64,000 nt of DNA from Bacteroidota bacterium (GCA_023393915.1 JAEXBS010000058.1:1-64000); one strand, 5' to 3'. Numbered from the stretch's first letter, positions 15,691 to 24,636 are shown. The notes: a model not told the origin generated them from the sequence alone. Numbers and translations are program-made.

Positions 15691-16605
15691 ATGAAACTAA
15701 ATATTAAAAACGAAACTTCCCGCTTAAGATCTGTAGTTTTAGGTCAGCCAGGTTCGATGGGCGAAACTCCCACTTTAGAAGAAAGCTATGACGCTAAGTC
15801 CTACGATTCGATCAAAAAAGGAATCTATCCAGTAGAAGAAGATATCGTTAAAGAAATGAACGCCTTTGAAGAGGTGCTTCTTAAGTACGACGTAGAGGTG
15901 ATTCGTCCTTCAATTATAGAAGATTACAATCAGGTATTTGCCCGTGATGTTGCCTTTGTTATTGATGATAAGATGATCATTTCCAATGTTATTCAAGACC
16001 GCGCGGACGAGCAAGATGCTTATCGCGGAACTTTCGAAAAGGTGAAGTGGAGGGATATCATTAACCTTCCAGAATCTGCACACGTAGAGGGTGGCGACGT
16101 CATTGTTTGGAATGATTTTCTTTTTATTGGAACGTGTTTTTCTGAGGATTATCGAAACTTCAAAACCGCACGTACCAATGAATATGCGATCGATATCTTG
16201 AAACAGTATTTTCCTAAGAAAAGAATTATTGACTTAGAGCTAAAAAAAAGTGATACGGTTCCTTATCAAGGAGTGCTGCATTTGGACTGTACATTCAATC
16301 CGGTAGGAACCGATAAGTGTATTATTTACAAAAACGGTTTCGTAGATGAGAGCGATTACCGACTTTTACTTGATATTTTCGGTGAAGAAAATTGTTTTCA
16401 TATTGACGATCAGGAAATGTTTGAGATGAATCCCAATATTTTCTCTATTTCTCCTGAGGTAGTAGTTTCTGATAAAAGCTTTGTGCGCATGAACCGCTTT
16501 TTAACCGATGAGTGGGGAATCAAGGTGGAAGAAGTTCCTTATCGAGAAATTTCGAAAATGGGAGGACTACTTCGATGCTCTACTTTGCCCTTGGTTCGGG
16601 ATTAA
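15691..16605 (+). CDS. Arginine deiminase/amidinotransferase-fold enzyme
   Basis: Member of the guanidine-modifying superfamily (arginine deiminase, amidinotransferase, DDAH), five-bladed propeller fold, 304 aa, cytosolic. Conserved elements: FARDVAFV (Asp of the first motif), HVEGGDVIVW (Glu/Asp substrate-binding motif), GVLHLDCTF (catalytic His and Asp), and the C-terminal nucleophile in LRCSTLP (Cys296). The substrate cannot be fixed from sequence; arginine, citrulline or a methylated arginine are possible. It converges on cutC, and the two stop codons overlap by 2 bases. A second enzyme of the superfamily, ctlX, lies 1.8 kb downstream, which suggests linked arginine/citrulline metabolism. 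Confidence 0.85.
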   Translation: MKLNIKNETSRLRSVVLGQPGSMGETPTLEESYDAKSYDSIKKGIYPVEEDIVKEMNAFEEVLLKYDVEVIRPSIIEDYNQVFARDVAFVIDDKMIISNVIQDRADEQDAYRGTFEKVKWRDIINLPESAHVEGGDVIVWNDFLFIGTCFSEDYRNFKTARTNEYAIDILKQYFPKKRIIDLELKKSDTVPYQGVLHLDCTFNPVGTDKCIIYKNGFVDESDYRLLLDIFGEENCFHIDDQEMFEMNPNIFSISPEVVVSDKSFVRMNRFLTDEWGIKVEEVPYREISKMGGLLRCSTLPLVRD

Positions 16606-17273
16606 ACTAAATTTTCGCGAAGGTTTTTAATTTCCACTTCATTCACAAAAGTTTCGTATTGTGGGACAGCTGAGGAGTGGTAATAAAGTGACTTTATTTC
16701 CTTTTGGAGTTCTGAAATATTGCTTGAACGGACTCCTCCTCCAACGAGAATGTCAATCTTTGATCCGTAGAGCTCCTGTAGTTCTTTAAGGACCTCTTTG
16801 CCCTCCATCGCGGTAGAAGCTCCTCCGGAGGTAAGTACAGCGGTAAAGCCTAGTTCGATGAGTTGTTCGATTGATTCTTTCAAATCGGGCGTACGATCGT
16901 AGGCCCGATGAAATGTACAAGGCAGGGGGGAGGCCAGTTCTAGTAGGCTCTTATTACGTTCTTTGTCTATTCTATTCCCTTCTTCTAAAATTCCAAAAAC
17001 AAAACCGTCTGCTCCTGCTGCTTTAAAGTGTAGAAGTTCTTTTTTCATTTGCTCAAATTCTTCATCACTGTAAAGAAATGATCCGCTTTTAGGTCGTATC
17101 ATGATAAATATGGGCTTTTTATGAAGCGATCTGAGGTAGCGGAACTCTTCTATGTTCGGTGTGAGCCCCCCTTCATTTCTCTCTGAGCAGAATTCAATTC
17201 GATCCGCAAGCGATTGAAGCGCAATGAGCGCTGAGGTGATTTCAAAACAGGCGATTTCTAATATAGTTTTCAT
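16602..17273 (-). CDS. cutC: CutC family protein
   Basis: TIM-barrel protein of the CutC family, 223 aa, cytosolic. Visible signatures: LADRIEFCSERNEGGLTPN near the N-terminus, PIFIMIRPKSGSFLYSDEE, GADGFVFGIL, TFHRAYDRTPDL and VLTSGGASTAMEG. CutC was named for copper homeostasis in E. coli, but a direct role in copper handling is disputed, and the barrel pocket looks enzymatic. It starts 1 base after the stop of the glycosylasparaginase gene, so the two are almost certainly translated from one mRNA. That context argues for a metabolic role near asparagine-linked compounds. Confidence 0.93.
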   Translation of the reverse strand: MKTILEIACFEITSALIALQSLADRIEFCSERNEGGLTPNIEEFRYLRSLHKKPIFIMIRPKSGSFLYSDEEFEQMKKELLHFKAAGADGFVFGILEEGNRIDKERNKSLLELASPLPCTFHRAYDRTPDLKESIEQLIELGFTAVLTSGGASTAMEGKEVLKELQELYGSKIDILVGGGVRSSNISELQKEIKSLYYHSSAVPQYETFVNEVEIKNLRENLV

Positions 17274-17274
17274 G

Positions 17275-18264
17275 TTATTTAAGTAATGAAGGTGAAGTAA
17301 ACAATTCGTTTGTTTCTTGAGATCTCACGGCGTAAGTAAATCCTGGTTGTAAACTATAGCTACCCGTCTCTCCAGAAATGTTTAAAGCAATAAACCCTAT
17401 TTGGGTATCCTTTACGCTGCGCTTTTGAGAAGCAAAGTTTTGATAAATTCTTTTTATTGCGGTTTTACATGCATCGCTTGGACTTAAACCTTGTCTCATC
17501 AATTCTACCACAAGAAAAGATCCAACGGTACGGATCACTTCCTCGCCATGACCTGTAGCAGTAGCTGCACCTACTTCATTATCGACATACAGTCCCGCTC
17601 CAATAATAGGCGAATCTCCTACACGGCCGTGCATTTTATAGGCCATTCCCGACGTAGTGCAAGCTCCGGAGAGTCGAGAGGAAGAATCTAGTGCAATCAT
17701 ACCAATGGTATCGTGGTTCTCGATGTTTACTTTTGGAAGGTATAAGGAGGTTTTTTTCCATTCTTCCCATTCTTTTTTGCTTTCATCGGTTAATAAATCC
17801 GACTTTTTGTATCCTTGTTCCAATGCAAATTGAAGAGCGCCATCTCCTACTAGCATCACGTGAGGAGTCTTTTCCATTACATCTCGGGCTACTGAAATTG
17901 GGTTTTCAATGTGTTCTAATGCGGCAACTGAGCCAATCCCTGCTTTATCGTTCATGATGCAGGCGTCTAAAGTAACTTTGCCGTCTCGGTCCGGGCGTCC
18001 TCCAACACCCACACTTCGCTCCTGAGGGTCAAGCTCAACCAATCGAACTCCTTTTTCCACTGCATCTAACGCATAGCCACCGGTCTCTAAAATTTTCCAT
18101 GCCTCTTCGTTTGCTTTTAGTCCAAAATTCCACGTAGATAAAACGATGGGTTTTAACGGCTTTATTCTCCTTTTTTTAGGTTCATAAGCTTTGATTGATG
18201 TAGGAACGAGTGAGCCTAGGAGTCCTAGAGTTGAGAGTTTGATAAACGAACGACGAGACGACAT
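17275..18264 (-). CDS. N4-(beta-N-acetylglucosaminyl)-L-asparaginase, Tat-exported
   Basis: Ntn-hydrolase of the glycosylasparaginase/isoaspartyl peptidase family, 329 aa. It starts with a twin-arginine signal (SRRSFIK at residues 3-9, then a hydrophobic stretch to about residue 26), which predicts folded export to the periplasm. The self-cleavage site lies before Thr186 in NHDTIGMIALD, the new N-terminal nucleophile. Substrate-binding loops include GGRPDRDGKVTLDA and GDSPIIGAGLYVDNEVGAA. The family cleaves the GlcNAc-Asn bond of N-glycopeptides; the flavobacterial Elizabethkingia enzyme is the reference. Operonic with cutC, divergent from ctlX. Confidence 0.93.
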   Translation of the reverse strand: MSSRRSFIKLSTLGLLGSLVPTSIKAYEPKKRRIKPLKPIVLSTWNFGLKANEEAWKILETGGYALDAVEKGVRLVELDPQERSVGVGGRPDRDGKVTLDACIMNDKAGIGSVAALEHIENPISVARDVMEKTPHVMLVGDGALQFALEQGYKKSDLLTDESKKEWEEWKKTSLYLPKVNIENHDTIGMIALDSSSRLSGACTTSGMAYKMHGRVGDSPIIGAGLYVDNEVGAATATGHGEEVIRTVGSFLVVELMRQGLSPSDACKTAIKRIYQNFASQKRSVKDTQIGFIALNISGETGSYSLQPGFTYAVRSQETNELFTSPSLLK

Positions 18265-18320
18265 AATAGCAGTAGGTTAACTCGTTCTAATTTAGTGAGA
18301 AAATTTGAGTTGCAAAAGGC

Positions 18321-18351
18321 TTGAATGAATGGGTAAATATGGTTAATTTTG
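18321..18351 (+). promoter_or_regulatory. Promoter of ctlX
   Basis: TTG (18321-18323), 20 bases, then TAATTTTG (18344-18351), an exact -7 match at nearly ideal spacing. The in-frame TTG codon at 18349 lies inside this element, which supports starting ctlX at the ATG at 18367. Confidence 0.7.
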
Positions 18352-18366
18352 AAAAAACAATTAAAA

Positions 18367-19293
18367 ATGCAAAGCACAAGTACCGTTTTGATGGTTGAAC
18401 CCATTGCCTTCGGATTCAACCAACAAACCGCTGAAAATAATTATTTTCAAGTTAATTCACAGGACCAGTTTACTCAAACCAAAGCTCTTGAAGAATTTAA
18501 AAATTTCGTTTCGAAACTACAATCGAAAGGTGTTGAGGTAGTGGTCGTCAAAGATACTAGTGAGCCTCACACTCCTGATTCCATTTTCCCAAACAATTGG
18601 GTGAGTTTTCATTCGGACGGATCGGTATACCTTTATCCAATGTTTGCTCCAAACCGTAGAGAGGAAAGAAGAACTGATATCTTCGATCTTTTAAGAGAAA
18701 AGAAGTTTGAGATTTCGGAAATTCACGATTGGTCCTTGCATGAAAAAGATAATAAATTTTTAGAGGGTACAGGAAGTATGATTCTGGATCATCTGAAGAA
18801 GATTGCTTATGGTTCGGTTTCGTTAAGACTGGATGAAGAGCTATTTAAAGAATTCTGTGAGGAAATAGGTTACACACCCATAGTTTTTCATAGCTATCAA
18901 AGCGCAGGAAATGAACGCTTACCTATTTACCATACCAATGTAATGATGTGTGTAGCAGATAAGTATGTTGTTATTTGTCTGGACAGTATTGATGATGAAT
19001 TAGAACGAGCAAAAGTACAAGAAACGATCAAAGCTAGTGGTAAGGAAGTTTTTGAAATTTCAGAGGAGCAAATGAGTCAATTTGCAGGAAACATGCTTCA
19101 AGTGCAAAATAAAGAGGGAGAAAAATTTCTGGTCATGAGCCAAAGTGCCTATGAGTCTTTAACACCGCAGCAAGTGGAAACGCTTCTTTCTTATAATGAA
19201 ATTATTTACTCTGATCTTTCTACTATTGAAAAGAATGGGGGAGGTAGTGCGAGGTGCATGCTAGCGGAAGTCTTTTTGCCTAAAAGCAAGTAA
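18367..19293 (+). CDS. ctlX: Citrulline utilisation hydrolase CtlX
   Basis: Guanidine-modifying-superfamily hydrolase of the CtlX type described in Bacteroidetes, about 308 aa from this start, cytosolic. It begins MQSTSTVLMVEPIAFGFN, a typical CtlX start, and carries DSIFPNNWVSFH, LEGTGSMILDH, the histidine in YHTNVMMCVAD and the nucleophile cysteine in GGSARCMLAEVF. The start at 18367 is preferred over an in-frame TTG at 18349, which is part of the promoter. CtlX is proposed to act in conversion of citrulline. With the amidinotransferase-like gene at 15691 it suggests a local arginine/citrulline function. Confidence 0.87.
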   Translation: MQSTSTVLMVEPIAFGFNQQTAENNYFQVNSQDQFTQTKALEEFKNFVSKLQSKGVEVVVVKDTSEPHTPDSIFPNNWVSFHSDGSVYLYPMFAPNRREERRTDIFDLLREKKFEISEIHDWSLHEKDNKFLEGTGSMILDHLKKIAYGSVSLRLDEELFKEFCEEIGYTPIVFHSYQSAGNERLPIYHTNVMMCVADKYVVICLDSIDDELERAKVQETIKASGKEVFEISEEQMSQFAGNMLQVQNKEGEKFLVMSQSAYESLTPQQVETLLSYNEIIYSDLSTIEKNGGGSARCMLAEVFLPKSK

Positions 19294-19323
19294 GATTTGG
19301 ATTTAGTTTCTTAAAGAAAGCAA

Positions 19324-19354
19324 ATGGAGTTAGATTTTTCTAGCTCCATTTTTT
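19324..19354 (+). terminator. Intrinsic terminator after ctlX
   Basis: Stem ATGGAGTTAGA / TCTAGCTCCAT (19324-19334 with 19339-19349, one G-T wobble), a 4-base loop, then T residues. It begins 31 bases after the ctlX stop. Confidence 0.88.
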
Positions 19355-19423
19355 AATTTCTGGGGACACTCTTTGAGATAATGGGCCTGCAGAATCTAGC
19401 GGAAGGTGTTTTTCTGTTTCCCA

Positions 19424-19456
19424 ATAGAAAAAGGCTGTTCCCGTGGGATTCAGCCT
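19424..19456 (-). terminator. Intrinsic terminator after the outer-membrane barrel gene
   Basis: On the minus strand AGGCTG...CAGCCT with an inner TCCC/GGGA stem is followed by five T residues. It lies about 45 bases beyond the stop of the gene ending at 19499. Confidence 0.8.
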
Positions 19457-19498
19457 CCTAACAATAATAAAATAATTTAGTCTTTTTAGATTGGATGT

Positions 19499-21685
19499 TT
19501 AGTTGGTTCTTGATTTAATGTCGCTGGTTGCTTCTTGAATTTGTCTCATTTTCTTAATTTTCTGATTTCCAAAATTGTAGGTTATGGAAAGTTCAATTTG
19601 TCTACTGAAATTATTATTCATTACGTTGTTGTAATTTCCATTGCTTTGTAGGTCATTTACCTTTACAATATTGGTGTTCAGAACATCTTTGAACTGAAGG
19701 TTGAATGTCCAATCGTTCCAGAGTTTTTTAACGCTTAGATCTAAACTAGAGAGTGGTTTTAGAGTTCCAATATTTAGGATTTGAGATCCAATGTAAAAAT
19801 AGTTGACTCCCAAGAAAAGATCTTTTTTACTATTGAGTTGAAGCGTGTTATTGGTTTGTAAAAAGAACGAAGAGGTATTAGTATTGATAGTAAATGGATC
19901 AAATTGATCACCAGTAATTGGATCGGTATCTAAGTAAGCATCTACTTTGTTGAGTTGAATACCGGTCGAAGTATTATTCGTTAGCCAGCCTTTAAAGAAA
20001 TTTTTCTGCATTCCTAAAGAGAAGTTTGTGGAGCTTTTGTCCCCATAGTTGGTTCTAATGTAGCGGAGTTCTTCTCCATTTTGCAATGGCACCTGCGAAT
20101 AATCGTTTTTTGTAAGTGAATGACTCGCAATAAAAAAGAAAGCTTGCTTGAACATATAGGTAAACTCATGATTATAGACATCTGAAGCTTTCACAAAGGG
20201 ATTGTTTTGAATGTAATTGGTTGGCGTAAGGTAGATTCTTACCGGATTAATTTCCCAGAAACTTGGCCGCTTTACCCTACTGGAAAATGAGTAAGATAAG
20301 TTATGATTTTGCGATACCGCATAGTTTAAGCTTCCGTAAGGAAGAAAATTTTGATAATCTCTTTCGATTTGCAGATCTGTGTCTAAAATTTGTCCCTCTG
20401 AGCTTGTCGTTTCAAACCGGGCTCCAAGTTTACCCGACAACTTATCAGAGAACTTTTTCTCAGCCGTTAAATAAGCACCCCCGATGAGCTCCTCGTAAAT
20501 AAAGTGGTTGGATTGGTTTTGATCTTTGATGTATTCTCCAGTCGAAAGATTCATGTTTTCAAGAAAGGTGTCGTTGTCCGTTTTCGTCGTCAAGACGTTT
20601 AAGCCGATAGAAGCGGTAAAATCATTTTTAAACTTCTGTACGTAATCCGCTGTAGAAGAGTAATTGTTTATAATCTGAGGTGCCTTTTGACGAAATCGGC
20701 TTTCCAGGTTTACAAGGTCCTGTTCACTATTAGAAGCGTAGGATTCATTCGTACTATTTTGAAATCGTTTGAAATTCAAGTAGGCTGCATTAATATTGAG
20801 CTTAGAGCCTAGTTCATCTGTTCTTAGCTCGTAATTCAGGTTGATAGAATTGTTATAGCTTCGCGCATTTTCAAGGTTTCTCGTGCGGCTGAAAATCGTT
20901 GTATTTTCTCTTTCTAAAGTATTGAACAAGGCCGCTGAGGAACCGTAGCTACGGTTTGCGAACGAATTAAAATTAAGAGCAATGTTTTGGTTGTCTTTTA
21001 GTTCATAATCTAAATTGAGATAACCGCCAAGTGCCAGGTTTGGGTCGTCGACCGGTCCTACCGATATATTGCTCATTTCAGGAGTACCGTTTTCAAGAAT
21101 ATAATCTTGGTTATGCGTCCAGTTTCTACCCATTACGCTAGAGGAAACGCCTAGCTTTCCTTTTCGAGCATTCAATGTCACTGCAGCGGCTTGACGGTTG
21201 CTTTTACTTTGGTTATTGGTGAGACGAAAATTCCCGCTTATTCCGTCGTCAAGTTTTTTCTTAAGTATAATGTTGATAATACCTTCCGAACTCTCTACGT
21301 TGAATTCACTTCCCGGTGTAGTAATCACTTCGATTTTACTAATGTTTTCGGCTGGAGTGTTTTTTAGAAGTTCAATAACTGCTTCGGCACTCATATTGGA
21401 ACGTCGGTTGTTGAGGTAAATGACGGCGTTGTTTTTACCTAATATTTTCAAACTCTCGTCATCGGTTGAAGAGATCAAAGGGGTTTCTTTTAATAGACCA
21501 AAAGCGGTGTTCCCTTTTGCCACGGGAGAAGCTGCTACATCGTAGACAAAGCGGTCGCTCTTGCGTTCAAATTTCTTTTTAGTCATCACGACTTCTTCAA
21601 TTTCTTCAGTTTTTACAGTGTCCTTGGTCTGGGCAAAGGAATAGACGGAGCTAAGAAGGATAAGGGGAATAATAATCTTTTTCAT
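19499..21685 (-). CDS. TonB-receptor-like outer membrane beta-barrel protein (PF14905 type)
   Basis: Outer membrane protein of 728 aa. A signal peptide ends at about residue 19 (SSVYSFAQ). A short segment EEIEEVVMTKKKFE then leads into a TonB-type plug (residues about 35-145: GNTAFGLLKETPL, NNAVIYLNNRRSN, NISKIEVITTPGSEFNVE, GIINIILKKKL). The rest is a long barrel ending in ELSITYNFGNQK. The carboxypeptidase-like N-terminal domain common in Bacteroidetes receptors is missing. The substrate cannot be told: no SusD partner or metal gene is adjacent. The gene is monocistronic; an inverted repeat lies in its leader. Confidence 0.88.
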   Translation of the reverse strand: MKKIIIPLILLSSVYSFAQTKDTVKTEEIEEVVMTKKKFERKSDRFVYDVAASPVAKGNTAFGLLKETPLISSTDDESLKILGKNNAVIYLNNRRSNMSAEAVIELLKNTPAENISKIEVITTPGSEFNVESSEGIINIILKKKLDDGISGNFRLTNNQSKSNRQAAAVTLNARKGKLGVSSSVMGRNWTHNQDYILENGTPEMSNISVGPVDDPNLALGGYLNLDYELKDNQNIALNFNSFANRSYGSSAALFNTLERENTTIFSRTRNLENARSYNNSINLNYELRTDELGSKLNINAAYLNFKRFQNSTNESYASNSEQDLVNLESRFRQKAPQIINNYSSTADYVQKFKNDFTASIGLNVLTTKTDNDTFLENMNLSTGEYIKDQNQSNHFIYEELIGGAYLTAEKKFSDKLSGKLGARFETTSSEGQILDTDLQIERDYQNFLPYGSLNYAVSQNHNLSYSFSSRVKRPSFWEINPVRIYLTPTNYIQNNPFVKASDVYNHEFTYMFKQAFFFIASHSLTKNDYSQVPLQNGEELRYIRTNYGDKSSTNFSLGMQKNFFKGWLTNNTSTGIQLNKVDAYLDTDPITGDQFDPFTINTNTSSFFLQTNNTLQLNSKKDLFLGVNYFYIGSQILNIGTLKPLSSLDLSVKKLWNDWTFNLQFKDVLNTNIVKVNDLQSNGNYNNVMNNNFSRQIELSITYNFGNQKIKKMRQIQEATSDIKSRTN

Positions 21686-21706
21686 AATTTTTTTTTTAAT
21701 AGGGTT

Positions 21707-21721
21707 CTAGAGTTTCTCTAG
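21707..21721 (-). promoter_or_regulatory. Inverted repeat in the leader of the barrel gene
   Basis: CTAGAG-TTT-CTCTAG is a perfect 6-bp inverted repeat centred about 29 bases upstream of the start at 21685, next to a run of ten or more T residues. It may be a protein-binding site or a leader hairpin. The 220-base spacer to 21905 otherwise holds no gene. Confidence 0.35.
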
Positions 21722-21905
21722 CGTATTTAATTTCAGTTGTTTCTAATGCCTAGTTTTACGCTATGAGTAGTAATATGTATTGCAAAGTAGTTAGTTAAAA
21801 TAAAATCCAATACTTTATTAGGATTATTCTTAATCCTTCAATGGATTGGATTTACTTAATTAGACAACTGAACAAGTAAGAATGTTACAGAAGTGATGAA
21901 AAAAA

Positions 21906-22253
21906 TTATTCTTCCCTTACTTTTTTAGCTAATTTTTTCTCGACCCATATCGTAGCGAACGGGAAAAAAGCAGCCATGAGCGCGAAAACGAAATCTTCAT
22001 CATCCCACGAATAAATTTTTCTTGCGGGAATGCACAAGAGTAAATAAAGGGTGAAAAAAAGTCCGTGGATGTTTCCAACAATGATAATAAATATTAACGC
22101 GAAATCCGCCTCGGGAAAATACCGTTTTAAAGGCATGGCCACTAGGTAGAGAAAAAAGCAGGTCCAGGCTTCAATGATACAAACCTGGTTAAACCATTTA
22201 ATAACACGCTCTTCGGAATATTTTGAGATAAATTGATCTACTATAGAGTTCAT
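21906..22253 (-). CDS. DUF3817 family membrane protein
   Basis: Small integral membrane protein of 115 aa with three hydrophobic helices (IEAWTCFFLYLVAMPLK, ADFALIFIIIVGNIHGLFF and FVFALMAAFFPFATIWVEK). The pattern IEAWTCFFLY, GNIHGLFF and PFATIWVEKKL matches the DUF3817 family, whose function is unknown. It begins 11 bases after the nadD stop and is probably part of a recJ-nadD-DUF3817 transcript. Confidence 0.8.
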   Translation of the reverse strand: MNSIVDQFISKYSEERVIKWFNQVCIIEAWTCFFLYLVAMPLKRYFPEADFALIFIIIVGNIHGLFFTLYLLLCIPARKIYSWDDEDFVFALMAAFFPFATIWVEKKLAKKVREE

Positions 22254-22264
22254 GAATGTTTGAG

Positions 22265-22855
22265 TTAAGGGTGGTAAAAAGAGCTTCCGTCTAGGTATTC
22301 AAATACTTCTGGAGGTAAAAGAGGACGCACGTTTTGTTTGTTTTGAATCATATTTCTAATCTGCGTAGCCGAAATTTCAATAATCGGTGCGTCTATTTTT
22401 TCAATAGTTGCGAGATTTTCTAGTCCGTGGGGTGGATGCTCTTTGCCTACGAGCCTTGGGTAAACTAGAATAGGATATTGGCTTAAAAGTAGGTCAGAAT
22501 TTTTCCATTTTTTAAGGCTGTAAAGATTGTCTTCACCCATAATGAGGGTGAAATCTAATTCTGGATATTTTTCTTTTAGGTGCGTAAGCGTATCAATTGT
22601 ATAGCTCGGCTTAGGTAAGTTAAACTCCACATTGGAAGCACGCATTTTGGGATATACTTCAATAGCACGCTCAACCATGTCTAAGCGATGATGGTCAGCC
22701 AGTAAACTTAACTTTTCTTTAAAAGGATTGTGGGGACTGACCACAAACCATAATTCTTCTAGTGAACTGTTCTCGACGATATGGTTAGCCAGTATTAAAT
22801 GGCCAATATGGATGGGATTAAAAGATCCAAAAAATAGTCCTACTTTCTTATTCAT
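22265..22855 (-). CDS. nadD: Nicotinate-nucleotide adenylyltransferase
   Basis: Transfers AMP from ATP to nicotinate mononucleotide, giving deamido-NAD, in NAD synthesis. The product is about 196 aa from MNKKVGLFFGSFNPIHIGHL, with the nucleotidyltransferase GSFNPIHIGH signature at its start and the ISATQIRNMI (SxTxxR) motif near the C-terminus. I place the start at 22855; an upstream in-frame ATG at 22870 would add MLSSM and lengthen the overlap with recJ. The 8-base overlap with the recJ end suggests coupling. nadA, elsewhere in the window (45.9 kb), is in the same pathway. Confidence 0.94.
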   Translation of the reverse strand: MNKKVGLFFGSFNPIHIGHLILANHIVENSSLEELWFVVSPHNPFKEKLSLLADHHRLDMVERAIEVYPKMRASNVEFNLPKPSYTIDTLTHLKEKYPELDFTLIMGEDNLYSLKKWKNSDLLLSQYPILVYPRLVGKEHPPHGLENLATIEKIDAPIIEISATQIRNMIQNKQNVRPLLPPEVFEYLDGSSFYHP

Positions 22856-24563
22856 CATTGAACTTAACATCTTTAATATTGAGGTAGTAGGTTACATTTC
22901 CCTTCCAATGATTTTCATCGGCAGTAAATGCGATATCAAAACTCGAATTATTGAATTTATCCACGTGTTTACCTAACTTAAAGCCGACACATTCAATGTT
23001 CCGGCCAGTAAGGGGATTATAAAGAAAGAATTTAATATGGTTGCCCTCTTTTCCCATTTGTTTGGCCTGTCCCCGAATAGATTGATTTTTCAAGGTGAGA
23101 ACAGGTTTTTGATTATGAGGCCCGAACGGAGCTAATTTTCGATGAAAATTGAAGAATTCTTTATTCAGTTCTTCTATTTCGAGTTGAGCATCGATCATAA
23201 TCGACGGTTCTTTTTGGTGAGGTTCAATCCGCTGAGCAACTACTTCTTCGAATTTCTTTTTGAAAGGTTCTAAGTTTTCTTTCTCCATGGAAAGTCCTGA
23301 GGCTGCTGGGTGACCACCGAATTTCGTGAAATACTCAGAGCAAAGTTCAAGAGCATGATGCACATCAAAATCGGAAACTGATCTAGCGGAAGCGACTAAC
23401 TCTCCTCCGTTTCCATCGGTAAATACTACGGTGGGTTTATAGTAACTTTCAGTTAAGCGAGAAGCTACAATACCAATAACACCTTTATTCCAATGCGAGC
23501 CGTAAACCACTGTAGTGGCATTATTTATTTGTCCAGAATCAATGACTTGTTGGAGCGCATCGGTGGTAGAGCTTAAATCTAATTCTCTTCTAGAGTCGTT
23601 AAGGTCCACGATGTCCTGCGCAATTTGATTCGCAAGCTTTAAATTATCGGATACCATGAGTTCCACGGCTGCTTTTCCATGCGAAATTCTACCTGCTGCA
23701 TTAATCTTAGGTGCAATCTCAAAAACGATATTAGAGATTTCATATGTGGCAAGCTTTTCTTCTGGGATAAGAAGTCGAAGACCTATATTTCTCGTTTTTC
23801 TTAAAGTCTTGAGTCCCATTTTAGCTAGGACTCGGTTTTCTCCTGTCATCGAAACAATATCCGCAGCAATGGAGATGGCAAGCAAATCCGTGAGTTCAAG
23901 AAGTTCAGCTTCCGGTATTTTATAAATATTGTTAAGCCCTTGACAAAGTTTATAGCCGACTCCACAACCCGATAATTCTTTAAAAGGGTAGCGGCAGTCT
24001 TTTCTTTTAGGGTCCAGCACTGCAACTGCATTGGGAATCTTTTCTCCCGGTAGATGGTGATCGCAAATGATGAAGTCAATGCCTAAGGATTTTGCGTACT
24101 CCACTTTTTCTATGGCCTTAATTCCACAGTCCAGCGCAATGATTAAAGAAAATCCATTCTCTTTCGCATAATCGATACCTTCACTGGAGATACCATAGCC
24201 TTCAGAATTTCGATCAGGTATATAAAAATCAAGATATTTTTTTTCTACAAGCTTACTTAGATAAAGGTACATGAGCGCTACTGCTGTGGTTCCGTCTACA
24301 TCATAATCGCCGTATACCATGATTTTTTCTCCATTTTCAATGGCTGTTGCAATGCGTTCTACTGCTTTTTGCATGTCTGCCATTAAGAAGGGATTGTGAA
24401 TGTCTCCTAAGTTTGGTTTAAAAAATTCGCGCGCTTTTTGATAATTATCGATTCCTCTTAGGACCAAAATCTTAGACTCCAGAGTACCAAATCCTAGAGA
24501 GGTACTTAAGCCGTCCACTATGTCCTCATTAGGCTCTTCTCTGTATATCCATTTGTGTTTCAT
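22848..24563 (-). CDS. recJ: Single-stranded-DNA-specific exonuclease RecJ
   Basis: 5'-3' single-strand exonuclease for recombination, mismatch and base-excision repair. The 571 aa product has the DHH phosphoesterase motifs: MVYGDYDVDGTTAVALMY (motif I), LIIALDCGIKAIE, FIICDHHLPGE (DHH) and VLDPKRKD. The DHHA1 domain follows, with FTKFGGHPAASGLSM, and then the C-terminal OB fold. Length is the usual one. It starts only 6 bases after a TATTTTTG box, so the 5' leader must be very short. Confidence 0.97.
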   Translation of the reverse strand: MKHKWIYREEPNEDIVDGLSTSLGFGTLESKILVLRGIDNYQKAREFFKPNLGDIHNPFLMADMQKAVERIATAIENGEKIMVYGDYDVDGTTAVALMYLYLSKLVEKKYLDFYIPDRNSEGYGISSEGIDYAKENGFSLIIALDCGIKAIEKVEYAKSLGIDFIICDHHLPGEKIPNAVAVLDPKRKDCRYPFKELSGCGVGYKLCQGLNNIYKIPEAELLELTDLLAISIAADIVSMTGENRVLAKMGLKTLRKTRNIGLRLLIPEEKLATYEISNIVFEIAPKINAAGRISHGKAAVELMVSDNLKLANQIAQDIVDLNDSRRELDLSSTTDALQQVIDSGQINNATTVVYGSHWNKGVIGIVASRLTESYYKPTVVFTDGNGGELVASARSVSDFDVHHALELCSEYFTKFGGHPAASGLSMEKENLEPFKKKFEEVVAQRIEPHQKEPSIMIDAQLEIEELNKEFFNFHRKLAPFGPHNQKPVLTLKNQSIRGQAKQMGKEGNHIKFFLYNPLTGRNIECVGFKLGKHVDKFNNSSFDIAFTADENHWKGNVTYYLNIKDVKFNDE

Positions 24564-24569
24564 ACCCTA

Positions 24570-24577
24570 CAAAAATA
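24570..24577 (-). promoter_or_regulatory. -7 element of recJ
   Basis: TATTTTTG on the minus strand, exact TAnnTTTG match, ending 6 bases before the recJ ATG. The predicted transcript would have almost no 5' leader. Confidence 0.6.
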
Positions 24578-24636
24578 CGGAATTTATTTCGTTTCAGTCA
24601 TTTTAGAGGTTCGGGTTCGAGTCTGCGGAATTTCTA

